A stretch of DNA of 64,000 nt from Chloroflexota bacterium (GTDB taxonomy: Bacteria; Chloroflexota; Anaerolineae; Anaerolineales; Villigracilaceae), in NCBI GenBank assembly GCA_013112685.1, contig JABFGC010000002.1:1064902-1128901 (forward strand). Reading direction: 5' to 3'. This document shows positions 1 through 9,201 of the stretch, piece after piece. Made by a program: the position numbers and the translations under genes. Positions within the stretch are counted from its first letter, which is position 1, and each line of letters starts with the position of its first letter. Below the pieces are notes generated by a model. That model was not told where the DNA came from, searched no databases, and worked only from the letters and a program-made list of their open reading frames with translations.

Positions 1-49
1 TTCACGAAGAAACACGAATTTTTTCGTGAGCATTCGTGTTCCTCGTGGA
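1..49. repeat. Imperfect palindromic repeat 3' of the NYN gene
   Basis: The left arm (1-19) and right arm (32-49) are reverse complements apart from one bulge, with a T-rich loop. The minus-strand gene ends at 71, so a transcript would run into this hairpin, which may act as its terminator or as a mobile palindromic repeat. The left edge of the window truncates any larger unit. Confidence 0.6.
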
Positions 50-70
50 TTCTCTTGTTTCGGACAGGAT

Positions 71-820
71 CTACTCCTTGAACTTCACAAAAAACAATGT
101 CGAGCCGTCAATTTCCTGCGAACGGATATCGAAGCGATCCTTGAACTTCATGATCATCTTTGAAAGCTGCTTATGACCGTACGTGCGCGGGTCGAAGGCT
201 GGGTCGAGTTGATACAGGGCGTTGCCCATCGTCGCCAGCGACGCCCAGCCGTCCTGCTGCACAGCCATTTCGAACGCCTGGCTGAGCAGGGGGATCGGGT
301 CGGGCTCGTCCTTTTTCTTTGTCCCGCTTTTTTGCGAGCGCTGTTGGGCGGCTTGTTTCCTTGCCAGTGCAATATTTTCGGTATAAACGAACACGTCGCA
401 GGCGTTGACGAACGGCTTCGGCGTTTTCTTCTCCCCGATTCCCATCACAAAGATGCCCGTCTCGCGGATGCGCGTCGCCAGCCGGGTGTAATCGCTGTCG
501 CTGGAAACGAGGCAGAACCCGTCCACCACGCTGGAGTGCAAAATGTCCATGGCGTCAATAATCATGGCGCTGTCCGTCGCGTTTTTGCCGATGGTGTATC
601 GGAACTGTTGGATGGGCTGGAAGGCGTGAAAGTTCAACGTTTCCTTCCAGGAATTCATGCTGTTTGTCGTCCAGTCGCCGTAAATGCGCCGGACGGTCAC
701 CTGTCCGTGCCTGCCAGCCTCCACCAGCATTTGGGGCAGCAAGCCCGCCTGGGCGTTATCGCCGTCAATCAGCATGGCGATTTTGATTCTGGAAAGGGAT
801 GTGATTTGGTCATCTGCCAT
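71..820 (-). CDS. NYN-domain protein with C-terminal LOTUS/OST-HTH domain
   Basis: The 249-residue protein has an N-terminal NYN (PIN-like) fold, about residues 12-150. Its acidic residues are visible as LIDGDNA (D19, D21), DSAMIIDAMD and VSSDSDYTRL, the expected metal-binding positions of this nuclease family. After a Lys-rich linker, residues about 175-245 match the LOTUS/OST-HTH domain that often follows NYN in LabA-like proteins. The family is linked to RNA cleavage; the substrate here is unknown. A TATAAT box lies only 6 nt upstream of the ATG, so the mRNA may be leaderless. It stands alone, convergent to nothing visible on the left. Confidence 0.85.
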   Translation of the reverse strand: MADDQITSLSRIKIAMLIDGDNAQAGLLPQMLVEAGRHGQVTVRRIYGDWTTNSMNSWKETLNFHAFQPIQQFRYTIGKNATDSAMIIDAMDILHSSVVDGFCLVSSDSDYTRLATRIRETGIFVMGIGEKKTPKPFVNACDVFVYTENIALARKQAAQQRSQKSGTKKKDEPDPIPLLSQAFEMAVQQDGWASLATMGNALYQLDPAFDPRTYGHKQLSKMIMKFKDRFDIRSQEIDGSTLFFVKFKE

Positions 821-826
821 AGGATG

Positions 827-832
827 ATTATA
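827..832 (-). promoter_or_regulatory. -10 box of the NYN gene, probable leaderless start
   Basis: TATAAT on the minus strand ends 6 nt before the ATG at 820. No Shine-Dalgarno sequence fits in that gap, so transcription probably starts at or next to the start codon. No good -35 is visible. Confidence 0.5.
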
Positions 833-862
833 CCTTTCGCTTCACCCCGGACTGGGAGTTGG

Positions 863-1529
863 TCAGGGTTCAATGGGCTTCACCACGCCGACGTCGGACG
901 GCGCGCCCCCGAAGAGACTGATGTCCCGGCAGGACTGCCTATCCACGCGCAGGAGAGTCACGCCGCTGGCGGTCACGTCCACCTGGATGATCGTGTCCTG
1001 CTGGTAGGTAGAGTCCACAGTCAACTTGAGGGTCACTTGATGCTGTGCGGGCAGGCTGTCAACACAGACCTCTTTATCCGGGTGGGGCCTGCCTTCGTCA
1101 ATGGCGCGCAAGAGTCCGCAGGCATTGACCAGGTCAACCGTCCCCGTATTCTTGATGGTCACGTAGGCGTTTGTCACCTCTCCCATGCCGTTCAGGATGT
1201 CAATGCTCGTGTTGCAACCCAAAATGTCAACCGCGACCGACTGAATAGGAGAGAGTGTCGGTGTATCGGTGGGCGGTCCCCTGTGTGGACGTCGCGGTGG
1301 GCGAGGCGTTTTCCGTGTTTGTGGCGGTAATCTGGGTGATGACGGTGACTTCAGGCGTCGCCGTGCCGCTGAAGGTGGGCGGGGGGATAATGAGGGGAGT
1401 CGCGGTCACGACCCCCGGCGTCGGCGAAGGGATCGGCGTCCAGACTGGGAACGGCTGCGGGGGCCGCCCCCACGTATCGCAGCCAGCCAGAATGAAGACC
1501 AGGGAAAGAAAGAGGATTGTCCTTCTCAT
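863..1529 (-). pseudogene. Lipoprotein with Thr/Pro-rich linker, interrupted by one frameshift
   Basis: The N-terminus starts MRRTILFLSLVFILAGC, a lipoprotein signal with lipobox LAGC. A low-complexity Pro/Thr linker follows, then a beta-rich domain of about 120 residues without a recognised family. The linker and the domain are in different frames. Removing one base from the C4 run at 1278-1281 joins them into a 221-residue protein with a continuous linker. This looks like a homopolymer consensus error rather than decay. The ATG at 1529 is preferred because it gives the signal peptide and has a TATAAT 6 nt upstream. It would be an extracellular membrane-anchored protein. Confidence 0.65.
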
Positions 1530-1535
1530 GCGCTC

Positions 1536-1541
1536 ATTATA
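1536..1541 (-). promoter_or_regulatory. -10 box of the lipoprotein gene, probable leaderless start
   Basis: Minus-strand TATAAT stands 6 nt before the ATG at 1529, the same geometry as at 827-832 upstream of the NYN gene. Confidence 0.45.
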
Positions 1542-1748
1542 CCCCCTGGGTTTGTCCTTTCTGCGTCTGTCTGATGGCTGGCGGATGGGCATGATTCCCG
1601 CTCATTTTGGACGTTTATCCTGCATTTTTGCCGAATTCCTTTCAATTCGATGATAAGTTTTCAACGCGGTTAATTTGGGAGTATTGTGTAATTCATTGCA
1701 TTGGATTAAAATCAAATTACAACTTGGTTTTTGGAATTATGGGTTATT

Positions 1749-2606
1749 ATGTCATCTCTCAAACAGTCAATATTTTGGGTGTCGTTATACCTTGCCTCGA
1801 TATTTATTCTGGCACAGTTCGACTATACAGATTCGCCGATCATTGACTTCGCCAAATATTTTTATTTCCTGGTGATGGTGGCGATACCGGCTACAGTCTT
1901 TTTCCCGTACACCTCAAAAGTCAGCATATTCGTGCCGATCGTGATCTGGGGGAGCGTTTATTTGGTCATGTTACAGATTCTGGACCGCACGGCTTCCGCG
2001 CCCAACAGCAGTTTTGCCATCATTTTGCTGGAGTTCGTGCTCCTCGTATTGGGCGTCTGGCTTTCGTATCAACTGGCTCAGGGGATCCGTCACGCCGAAT
2101 CAATACTCGACGCGCTGGCGGTCAGCGCCTTCCCCAACCGCACGCAAAATATCGAAGAAGCCACCCGCCAGATAAAGATCGAGATCACACGCAGCCGCCG
2201 TTACCACCGCCCGTTGTGCCTGCTGGCCATGTATGCGGAGATCACAGTGGATGTTTCTGCCACCCGGCTGATTTCCGGCATCCAGCAGGACCTTACGAAG
2301 CGCTTTTCGTTCGCACGGGTGGGGCAGGTGATTGGAGAGCATATCCGCCAGACCGACATGGTCTTTCGCGATCAAAACAACCGCTTTGTCATCCTCTGTC
2401 CCGAAACGAATTACCAGAGTTCGCAATCGCTTGCACGAAGGATCAGCTTTGCCGTCAGGGAAAAAACGGGAATGGAAATATCCTGGGGTTCTGTTGCGTT
2501 TCCGGATGACGCCTTGAATTTCGACGATCTCATGGATGTCGCCGCCACCAGGCTGGCGCGCCCCAAAATGGTCGAGGAAGAGCCCGGCGTCCAGGTTGAG
2601 GCGTAG
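1749..2606 (+). CDS. Membrane protein with degenerate GGDEF domain
   Basis: The protein has 285 residues if translation starts at the ATG at 1749; an upstream TTG at 1731 is possible but adds nothing recognisable. The first 115 residues hold four to five membrane segments. Residues about 118-275 align in pattern with a GGDEF domain: an Arg-rich start (ITRSRRYHRP), a long helix, and RQTDMVFRDQNNRFVILCPE where the GG(D/E)EF signature should be. The signature residues are absent, so diguanylate cyclase activity is unlikely and a sensory or scaffold role is inferred. It opens the polysaccharide cluster, after about 150 bp of AT-rich DNA that probably holds the cluster promoter. Confidence 0.75.
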   Translation: MSSLKQSIFWVSLYLASIFILAQFDYTDSPIIDFAKYFYFLVMVAIPATVFFPYTSKVSIFVPIVIWGSVYLVMLQILDRTASAPNSSFAIILLEFVLLVLGVWLSYQLAQGIRHAESILDALAVSAFPNRTQNIEEATRQIKIEITRSRRYHRPLCLLAMYAEITVDVSATRLISGIQQDLTKRFSFARVGQVIGEHIRQTDMVFRDQNNRFVILCPETNYQSSQSLARRISFAVREKTGMEISWGSVAFPDDALNFDDLMDVAATRLARPKMVEEEPGVQVEA

Positions 2607-2657
2607 TTTTATTCATCCCACATCGCTGCAATTTAATACCCCATAAGGATTCGGGTT

Positions 2658-3323
2658 ATGACAGGCAATGACTATCAATGGGTTAAAAGATTCGATCCAG
2701 CAAAACGGATTTTTGTCGGCGAGGCGTATATCCGCGCCAAACGCATCATGGACCTGACGCTCATCCTGCTCGCCGCTCCAATTTGGGTGCCCCTGTTCCT
2801 CCTGATTGCGCTTGCCATTTTTATAAGTTCACCCGGCGCTCCCGTCCTCTATACCAATAAACGCGCCGGGCGCGGAGGGAAAACCTTTTTGTTCTACAAG
2901 TTCAGGACGATGGTGCCGAACGCGGATGCGTTGAAGGAAAAATACATGCACCTGAACGAGCTGCAGTGGCCCGATTTCAAAATCACCAACGACCCGCGGG
3001 TCACGCCGATCGGAAGATTCCTGCGGAGGACCAGCCTCGATGAATTACCGCAGCTGCTGAACGTCATAAAAGGCGAAATGAGCCTCGTGGGTCCGCGTCC
3101 CACCGATTTTGGGCCCGACGCCTACAACTTGTGGCACACGGAGCGCCTCGACATCCTCCCCGGTGTGACGGGGCTGTGGCAGATTACCGCACGCGGCTCG
3201 GTCAATATGGACGAACGAACCCGCATGGATATTGCTTATATCGAACATGCCTGCATTCAACTCGACCTCCTGATTCTGCTCAAGACGGTGGTTGCCGTAT
3301 TCAAGCCAAGCGGCGTTACATAA
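2658..3323 (+). CDS. Bacterial sugar transferase (initiating polyprenyl-phosphate sugar-phosphate transferase)
   Basis: The 221-residue protein is the short form of the family, with one membrane hairpin near residues 35-60 and the cytoplasmic catalytic domain. Visible signatures are KRIMDLTL, the basic KFRTM, LRRTSLDELPQLLNV and KGEMSLVGPRP, then PGVTGLWQITARG. Enzymes of this family move a sugar-1-phosphate onto undecaprenyl phosphate and so start repeat-unit assembly at the inner membrane face. The sugar cannot be read from sequence. It stands directly before the Wzz-like gene, as expected for a Wzx/Wzy-type pathway. Confidence 0.93.
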   Translation: MTGNDYQWVKRFDPAKRIFVGEAYIRAKRIMDLTLILLAAPIWVPLFLLIALAIFISSPGAPVLYTNKRAGRGGKTFLFYKFRTMVPNADALKEKYMHLNELQWPDFKITNDPRVTPIGRFLRRTSLDELPQLLNVIKGEMSLVGPRPTDFGPDAYNLWHTERLDILPGVTGLWQITARGSVNMDERTRMDIAYIEHACIQLDLLILLKTVVAVFKPSGVT

Positions 3324-3471
3324 GCGTTTTGTGTATACATCTTTTGCGGCAGATTTTTAGTGTTACACTTCTTCAATGGTGTGTTACGAGGCTTCGTGAT
3401 AGATTATGGCTGACTTTTTGCATCTCTGAACTTCTTGCAGCCCATTATTTAGGTCTTTTGAGGTAAAAATC

Positions 3472-4602
3472 ATGGAAATAACATTGTATTTGCAGGCGCT
3501 TCGCAGGGGTTGGTGGATCATCCTGGTTACCACCTTGATAGCCGCCAATGTTTCCCTGCTGGTTTCATATTTTACGGCACCGGTTTACCAGACCAGCGCA
3601 AGGTTCATCGTCAGCCCGAATGCGGGCATATTCAGCAGCAGTTGGGATATCGTTTCGAGCCTGGACACCCTGGACAGGCGCTCGATCATCAATACCTACA
3701 AGGAACTGTTGGCAAGCGAAACCATTTACGGCAAGAATCCCGAAATCCAGAAACTGGGTCCCGAATTTGTCGCGGAGGAGTATGCCGTTTCGGTTGTGGT
3801 GGTTCCCGATACGAACATATTGAAGCTTACAGTCGAGGGTCCCGATCCCAACGGCGTCGTGGTTGTGGCGCAGGCGGTTGCGACCGAGGCGGTCGGCTAC
3901 ATTAATGAGTTGTATCCCGTTTACAATTTCAGCCTTCTCGACAGTCCCGAATTTCCCGAATCCCCGATTCGCCCGGAGCCTGTAAGCAACGCCGGGCTTG
4001 CCGCAATATTTGGCGCACTGATCGGCGTCGTCCTTGCCTTCTCCCGCGAGCAATTGCAGAATACCATCGAAAAGCTGCGGGAGCGTTCGATCATTGACGT
4101 GGCCTCTTCGGCGTTTACCCGCCAGTATTTCGAGCGCCGCCTGCGGGAGGAGATGGCGCGTCAGATTGACACCGACTTGTCCATTGCCATCGTCAATTTC
4201 CGGGGCATCGAAGAGGTGGCGAACATCCTTCCCCAGCCGATTATTGACCGGCTCATCAACGAACTGACGCACACCTTGAAGGGCGAGCTGCGGAGCCGCG
4301 ACCTGGTGGGGCGCTGGAGCCGTTCGCAACTGGCTGTTCTTTTGCCTTCCACGCCGGGTTCTGCTGTTGAGTCCACCTTCAAGCGAATCCATTCCTATCT
4401 TGCCAAGTCCGTCTCGGTGGATAAGGCGGGCGACATGGTCGTTTTGCCCGATCCCTGCATCGGTGTGGCTTCCCGCGACCAGTTCGATAACTTCGAGGAA
4501 TTCGTCAAACGCGCAGAGCAAGCCGCGGAAAAGGCTTCCTCCTTTGAAGAGGCAACCGTTACATTCCTGGCAAAACCGTTCGTGTACACGAACGAAGACT
4601 GA
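3472..4602 (+). CDS. Wzz-type chain-length regulator fused to a degenerate GGDEF domain
   Basis: The 376-residue protein begins with a Wzz domain: a membrane segment at about 14-34, an extracytoplasmic part, then a second membrane segment at about 172-190. Its cytoplasmic C-terminus, about 210-365, follows the GGDEF pattern: FTRQYFERRLREEMAR, then a core strand SIAIVNFRG, then VGRWSRSQLAVLLPST at the position of the active-site loop. The signature is replaced by WSRSQL, so the domain is presumably inactive. It may sense nucleotides or contact the cluster's other GGDEF-like protein. An uncoupled chain-length co-polymerase with this tail is unusual. RBS-like GAGGT precedes the ATG. Confidence 0.8.
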   Translation: MEITLYLQALRRGWWIILVTTLIAANVSLLVSYFTAPVYQTSARFIVSPNAGIFSSSWDIVSSLDTLDRRSIINTYKELLASETIYGKNPEIQKLGPEFVAEEYAVSVVVVPDTNILKLTVEGPDPNGVVVVAQAVATEAVGYINELYPVYNFSLLDSPEFPESPIRPEPVSNAGLAAIFGALIGVVLAFSREQLQNTIEKLRERSIIDVASSAFTRQYFERRLREEMARQIDTDLSIAIVNFRGIEEVANILPQPIIDRLINELTHTLKGELRSRDLVGRWSRSQLAVLLPSTPGSAVESTFKRIHSYLAKSVSVDKAGDMVVLPDPCIGVASRDQFDNFEEFVKRAEQAAEKASSFEEATVTFLAKPFVYTNED

Positions 4603-4669
4603 TCTTCGCAGTTTCTTTTCGCTCCGACTGGAAGGGACAATCCCTCCATTTACCAATGAGGATAGATCT

Positions 4670-6928
4670 ATGAGAAATTCAATTTTCCTGGCGACCGTTT
4701 TTGTTTTGGTTTTTTCTTTGTTTGGAAATTTGCCTGCGGTGAACGCCGGTACGGGTGCGGCTCCCTCGAACCAGGAAGCGGATGGTGTATTTACGTTCAA
4801 GGAACTCGGCTATTCCGAGAGGATTATGGTCGGTCCCTACGATTCGGTGCGGATATTTTTCAGCACGCCAATAACGTGGAAGTTGGTACCGGGCGGCAAA
4901 ATAAGGCTGAAATTTAACGCTTCCTATTCCGGCGCCGGCGCGAATCCCGGCGGGTCGTTCCTGGGGGGCACCCTTCTGGTTTACTTCAACAGCACCATCT
5001 TGAAGACCATCTTCCTCGACCAATCGGGTCCTGTAACGCTGGAATTGGATATACCGCCAGCCGCCTTGCAGCCGACCTTGGATGATGGGCGTCATTTTAT
5101 CAACCTGATCTTCGATGCAAGCATCAATTGTGACGAGGAGGATGTCAACTCGAGCATTGTCATCAGCGAAGATTCGGAGATCAGCCTGCAATATGTGAAT
5201 GTGTCGCCCTCCCTGGACCTGGGCAGGTTCCCGGAACAGTTCTATCAGCCCGGCGCGCTCTTCAGCAGCGCGACAACAATCGTTGTGCCGGATGCGCCCA
5301 CTGTTCTGGAACTCCAATCCGCCCTGGCAGTCTCCGCCAGCCTGGGATCTGTCACCAACGGTCAATTGGCTGTGAATCTGCTGCCCGTCGGTCAATTGAC
5401 CGAAAGTATCCGGGTATCCAACAATCTGATCTTTGTGGGTCTTCCCGCCAGTTTTCCCATCCTCCAGACTATCGAACTTCCCGTGCCGCCAACGGGGAGC
5501 AAGTTGTCCGTTTCCGGCGCGGCGGATGACGACGGCATCATCCAGTTGGCGCCCTCTCCCTGGAATCAGTCGGGCGTGATCATGTTCGTAAGCGGGAATA
5601 CCGAGGCGGCTGTTGCCAAGTCGAGCGCGGTTCTGGGCTTCGACCGCATCATCCCAAGTTCAAGGTCGAATATCGCCGTTGTCAGCAGTGTTAATCCCGA
5701 TATGAACGCCATTCCAATTGCGGAAACCCGGACGTTCGCCGACCTGGGTTACGACCTTAGGACCCTTGGCGATATTGGCGGGCAGTATTTCTCATACAAT
5801 TTCCTGGTCTCTTCCGAACAGGCATCTTCAACGGATGCTTATCTTGATTTGGTTACGGCACATTCAGACCTGCTGCGTCTCGATGAAACCGGGGTTTCCG
5901 TCTTCTTGAACGGGCAGGTTGTGAGCAGCCTCGACTTCGAGGAAGGGAGCGATCAGGTCACAACGACCCGCATCGAAATTCTTCCAAACATCCTGCGGCG
6001 CGGAAAGAATATCATTGAAATCGTCAGCGATCTGAAGCCGAACAATGACTGTGCCTCCCGCGATTTGAACGGCAGTTGGGTGGCGATCAGCGAATTTTCG
6101 ACCATCCACATACCGGTCACGCAGAATACTGTGGATATCGGAACTACTATTGATCTTAAGGACTTTCCTGAATTCCTCCTGACGAGCGACAATTTGGGCG
6201 ATATCGCGTTTATCGTTCCCGCCAACGACCCTGTTGCATGGAATCAGGCGTCCCAGCTGGCGTATCTGCTTGGGAACGCAGGACGCATCACCCTCCCCGA
6301 CCTTCGAACTGCCTTTGGCTCCGACATACCTGAAGAGGTGCTGAAAAACCGAAGCCTGATCCTCATTGGGCGCGCCAGCGCCCTGCCGGTCGTCGCGCAA
6401 TTGAATGACTTCCTGCCGGCGCCCTTTTTTAACGGTCTTGATGAGGCGGTCCAGCCCACGATGCTCGTGAATTACCGCCTCCTGCCCGGCGTAAGCGTTG
6501 GATATCTACAACTCCTGCCGTCGCCGTGGAACGCCCGGGGGGTTATCCTTGCCGTGATGGGGAACACGGAAGAGGGAGTTCCCATGGCTGGACAATCGTT
6601 ACTCTCCGAGACGCTGACAGCAAAACTTCAAGGGAATTTTGCAATCGTATATGGCGATGAGCTGGTCTCCACAGATACCCGCCTCGGACCGACAAAAGAC
6701 GGGCTTGCCGGGCAGCTTCCTCCCGAGATGGTGACGACGCCGGAGGCGGAACAAACGCCGGCTCCCGAAGAATCCACCGCCGCCCAGCCGGAGGGCGAGG
6801 TGGAGGCGCGTGCAGGCTGGATTCTTCCCGTCATCGTTATCAGCACCCTGTTAATTCTTGCCACTGTGCTTATCGTCAGGCGCAGGGAAGCAAAGTTGAA
6901 AATCGTCGAAAAACCGGAGCAGGAATAA
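4670..6928 (+). CDS. BcsB-like cellulose synthase accessory protein
   Basis: The 752-residue protein has a signal peptide (residues 1-26), a large beta-rich extracytoplasmic region with two similar halves, a Pro/Glu/Thr-rich linker and a C-terminal membrane segment at about 720-742 with a basic tail. The opening of the mature part (FKELGYSERIMVGPYDSV) and repeated phrases such as LAPSPWNQSGVIMFVSGNTE and LLPSPWNARGVILAVMGNTE match the BcsB family (cyclic-di-GMP-linked synthase subunit). It would guide the growing glucan outside the membrane. The ATG at 4670 is chosen because only it gives a signal peptide. It is followed after 4 bp by the glycosyltransferase gene. Confidence 0.85.
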   Translation: MRNSIFLATVFVLVFSLFGNLPAVNAGTGAAPSNQEADGVFTFKELGYSERIMVGPYDSVRIFFSTPITWKLVPGGKIRLKFNASYSGAGANPGGSFLGGTLLVYFNSTILKTIFLDQSGPVTLELDIPPAALQPTLDDGRHFINLIFDASINCDEEDVNSSIVISEDSEISLQYVNVSPSLDLGRFPEQFYQPGALFSSATTIVVPDAPTVLELQSALAVSASLGSVTNGQLAVNLLPVGQLTESIRVSNNLIFVGLPASFPILQTIELPVPPTGSKLSVSGAADDDGIIQLAPSPWNQSGVIMFVSGNTEAAVAKSSAVLGFDRIIPSSRSNIAVVSSVNPDMNAIPIAETRTFADLGYDLRTLGDIGGQYFSYNFLVSSEQASSTDAYLDLVTAHSDLLRLDETGVSVFLNGQVVSSLDFEEGSDQVTTTRIEILPNILRRGKNIIEIVSDLKPNNDCASRDLNGSWVAISEFSTIHIPVTQNTVDIGTTIDLKDFPEFLLTSDNLGDIAFIVPANDPVAWNQASQLAYLLGNAGRITLPDLRTAFGSDIPEEVLKNRSLILIGRASALPVVAQLNDFLPAPFFNGLDEAVQPTMLVNYRLLPGVSVGYLQLLPSPWNARGVILAVMGNTEEGVPMAGQSLLSETLTAKLQGNFAIVYGDELVSTDTRLGPTKDGLAGQLPPEMVTTPEAEQTPAPEESTAAQPEGEVEARAGWILPVIVISTLLILATVLIVRRREAKLKIVEKPEQE

Positions 6929-6932
6929 TTGA

Positions 6933-8111
6933 ATGGTTTTTCTGTCCACTGCCTTCTGGCTGTTGACTCTTTTCGTTTTATACACTTATATCGGCTACCC
7001 TTTGTTGATCGCCCTGCTGGCAAAGGCGTTTGGAAAGCCGGAAAGATATGGACAGCGCCTTCCCGCAGTCACGTTGATGATTCCTGCCTACAACGAAGAG
7101 GCTTATATCGCCAAAAAACTCGATAACTCTTTGGCGCTGGATTACCCTCAGGAAAAACTGCAAATCCTCGTGGCAGCGGACGGTTCCTCGGATGGAACTG
7201 TGGAGATCGTAAAACGATACGCCGACAAATCGGTTGACTTGAGTTATATCCCGGACCGAAGGGGAAAAATGGCTGCCATTGTGCGCGCCATGGATTTCGC
7301 CCGCGGGGAGGTGATTGTCTTCTCCGACGCCAACAACATGTATGAGGGGAACACCCTGCGGGAGCTGGTTGCTCCATTTTCGGATGAAAGAGTCGGCGCT
7401 TCCACGGGCGCCAAGCTTATCGTCGAAGACGGACGCGACCTGAGTTCGGCGGAGGGATTGTATTGGAAATACGAATCCGCCATCAAGAGAAATGAATCCG
7501 CCCTCAGTTCCTGTGTGAGTTCGGTCGGTGAAATATTGGCGGTAAGAAAGCACCTGTTCGTTCCGCCTCGAGAGAAAATCATCAACGACGACCATTATAT
7601 TGTCCTGGACCTGCTGCGGCGGAACCACCGCGTCGTTTACGTTCCCTCGGCGCGGTCTTTTGAATATGTATCCAGGAGCGCGCGGGACGAGGTGGAACGC
7701 CGCAAAAGGATGAACGCCGGGTTGTACCAAACCATATTCATGTCGGGGCGTCTCCTTCCCAAAAGCCCAATTCTCGTATGGCAGCTTGTTTCGCATAAAT
7801 TTTTCAGGGCGTTCGTTCCGTTTGCCCTGCTGGCTCTGCTGGCTTTGAATGCGGCAATTGTGTTGCTCGGGCGGGATGCAGGCAGCTCTCCGATTTTATT
7901 GGCGCATCCATACGGCGCGATGGTCCTCGCGCTGCAACTTGCCTTTTATTTGCTCGCAGTGATCGGCAATTTTTTTACCCCGAAGGGGATGTTGGGAAAA
8001 TTGTTGTATATCCCCACCTTTCTGCTGAATTCAAACCTTGCGGCACTTGCGGGGTTCTTCACCTTTATCACAAACCGGCAATCCCATATTTGGACGCGGG
8101 TTGCCCGGTGA
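6933..8111 (+). CDS. Membrane glycosyltransferase family 2 (processive type)
   Basis: The 392-residue protein has an N-terminal membrane segment, a GT2 catalytic domain (VTLMIPAYNEEAYI, then LVAADGSSDGT, then VFSDANNMYEG) and three to four C-terminal membrane segments. This is the architecture of processive synthases such as cellulose or hyaluronan synthase. The acceptor-side residues EVERRKRMNAG stand where QxxRW is usual, so the product is uncertain. There is no C-terminal PilZ domain. Adjacency to a BcsB-like gene suggests the two work as a polymerising and secreting pair. Confidence 0.85.
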   Translation: MVFLSTAFWLLTLFVLYTYIGYPLLIALLAKAFGKPERYGQRLPAVTLMIPAYNEEAYIAKKLDNSLALDYPQEKLQILVAADGSSDGTVEIVKRYADKSVDLSYIPDRRGKMAAIVRAMDFARGEVIVFSDANNMYEGNTLRELVAPFSDERVGASTGAKLIVEDGRDLSSAEGLYWKYESAIKRNESALSSCVSSVGEILAVRKHLFVPPREKIINDDHYIVLDLLRRNHRVVYVPSARSFEYVSRSARDEVERRKRMNAGLYQTIFMSGRLLPKSPILVWQLVSHKFFRAFVPFALLALLALNAAIVLLGRDAGSSPILLAHPYGAMVLALQLAFYLLAVIGNFFTPKGMLGKLLYIPTFLLNSNLAALAGFFTFITNRQSHIWTRVAR

Positions 8112-8130
8112 TCAATCGCTTTTTTCGCCC

Positions 8131-9150
8131 ATGAGAGCGCGCATCGTAAATGGTTTGTTGAGTTTATCCAGCCGGATGGGCTTGTATCATGCCGCCCGGT
8201 TTGCCAGCCCGAACCTGCTGACCGTCTTGAATTACCACCGGGTTGACGACCCGCATGTTCCGGGTTTCGACACACTCAAGGTGAACGTCAGCGCCACGCC
8301 TTCGGATTTTGCCCGGCAGATGGATTACGTCCGAAAGCATTACAGCGCGATCAACTGCGAAACCCTCATTTCTTTTCTGAAGGGAGAGGCGGATCTTCCG
8401 CCCCGCGCCGCGCTCATCACCTTCGACGACGGATATTACGACAATTATTCGAACGCTTTTCCTATTCTTGCGGAGCGGAATCTCCCGGCTGTCATCTTTC
8501 TCGCAACAGGCTTTATTGACGGGAGCGCATCGTTTTATTGGGATTACGTCTCCTATTGTTTCTATCACACTGCAAAAAGGAAGGCGAGCCTGCCGCTGCT
8601 CGGCGAATGTGCCTGGGAGGACGAACCGTCCCGCGAAAGGCTGCTTCTCCGTTGGATCGAAGCGGTCAAGCGCATTCCTGAAACGCAAAAGAACGAATAT
8701 GTCTCCCGGATCGGCGCGGCGCTGGAGGTGGACGTCCCGGCACAGGCGTTTGAAAATCTTCACCTCAACTGGGATCAGGTCCGGGCTATGAGTCGAAGCG
8801 GTTTGATCGAGTTTGGTTCCCATACGGTGACGCATCCAATCCTGACCCGCATCCCGGTCGAACAAGCTGCGTATGAAATTCTAGAATCCAGAAAGCGGAT
8901 TGAAGAAGAAACCGGCAGGGCGGTCAGGGCGCTTGCTTATCCCAACGGCGGGCGCGCGGATTTTTCGGAGCCGGTCATGCAAGCCGCGAGGGATGCCGGG
9001 ATCGAAGTTGCCTTCAGCCTGCTTCCCGGTCCCACCCGCTATTCGACAGCCGGGAAAAATGCGCTTTCGATACGGAGGATTTTCCTCGCACATTACGATA
9101 CCTTTCCGCGGTTCTTGGCAAAAATTAATGGACTCTCGCGTCTCTCCTGA
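8131..9150 (+). CDS. Polysaccharide deacetylase (CE4/NodB domain)
   Basis: The 339-residue protein contains NodB motifs: TFDDGYYDNY (catalytic Asp and metal Asp), later FGSHTVTHPIL (metal His pair), and LAYPNGGRADF. It would remove N- or O-acetyl groups from a polysaccharide with a divalent metal. No signal peptide is obvious. The ATG at 8131 is preferred; the open frame extends upstream inside the previous gene. It lies 19 bp after the glycosyltransferase and fits modification of the exopolysaccharide. Confidence 0.9.
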   Translation: MRARIVNGLLSLSSRMGLYHAARFASPNLLTVLNYHRVDDPHVPGFDTLKVNVSATPSDFARQMDYVRKHYSAINCETLISFLKGEADLPPRAALITFDDGYYDNYSNAFPILAERNLPAVIFLATGFIDGSASFYWDYVSYCFYHTAKRKASLPLLGECAWEDEPSRERLLLRWIEAVKRIPETQKNEYVSRIGAALEVDVPAQAFENLHLNWDQVRAMSRSGLIEFGSHTVTHPILTRIPVEQAAYEILESRKRIEEETGRAVRALAYPNGGRADFSEPVMQAARDAGIEVAFSLLPGPTRYSTAGKNALSIRRIFLAHYDTFPRFLAKINGLSRLS

Positions 9151-9201
9151 CCCCGGGCTTGTTTCCCCAACTGAGAGCATCTCCTCCCCGGATGAATTTC
9201 T

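Noticed and set aside
173..1330. 385-residue plus-strand open frame
   Set aside because: It lies antisense to the NYN gene and the lipoprotein, both of which have clear domains or signals. Its composition is that of a shadow frame.
3565..4800. 411-residue minus-strand open frame
   Set aside because: It is antisense to the Wzz-GGDEF gene, has no family-like motif, and runs into the BcsB signal peptide region.
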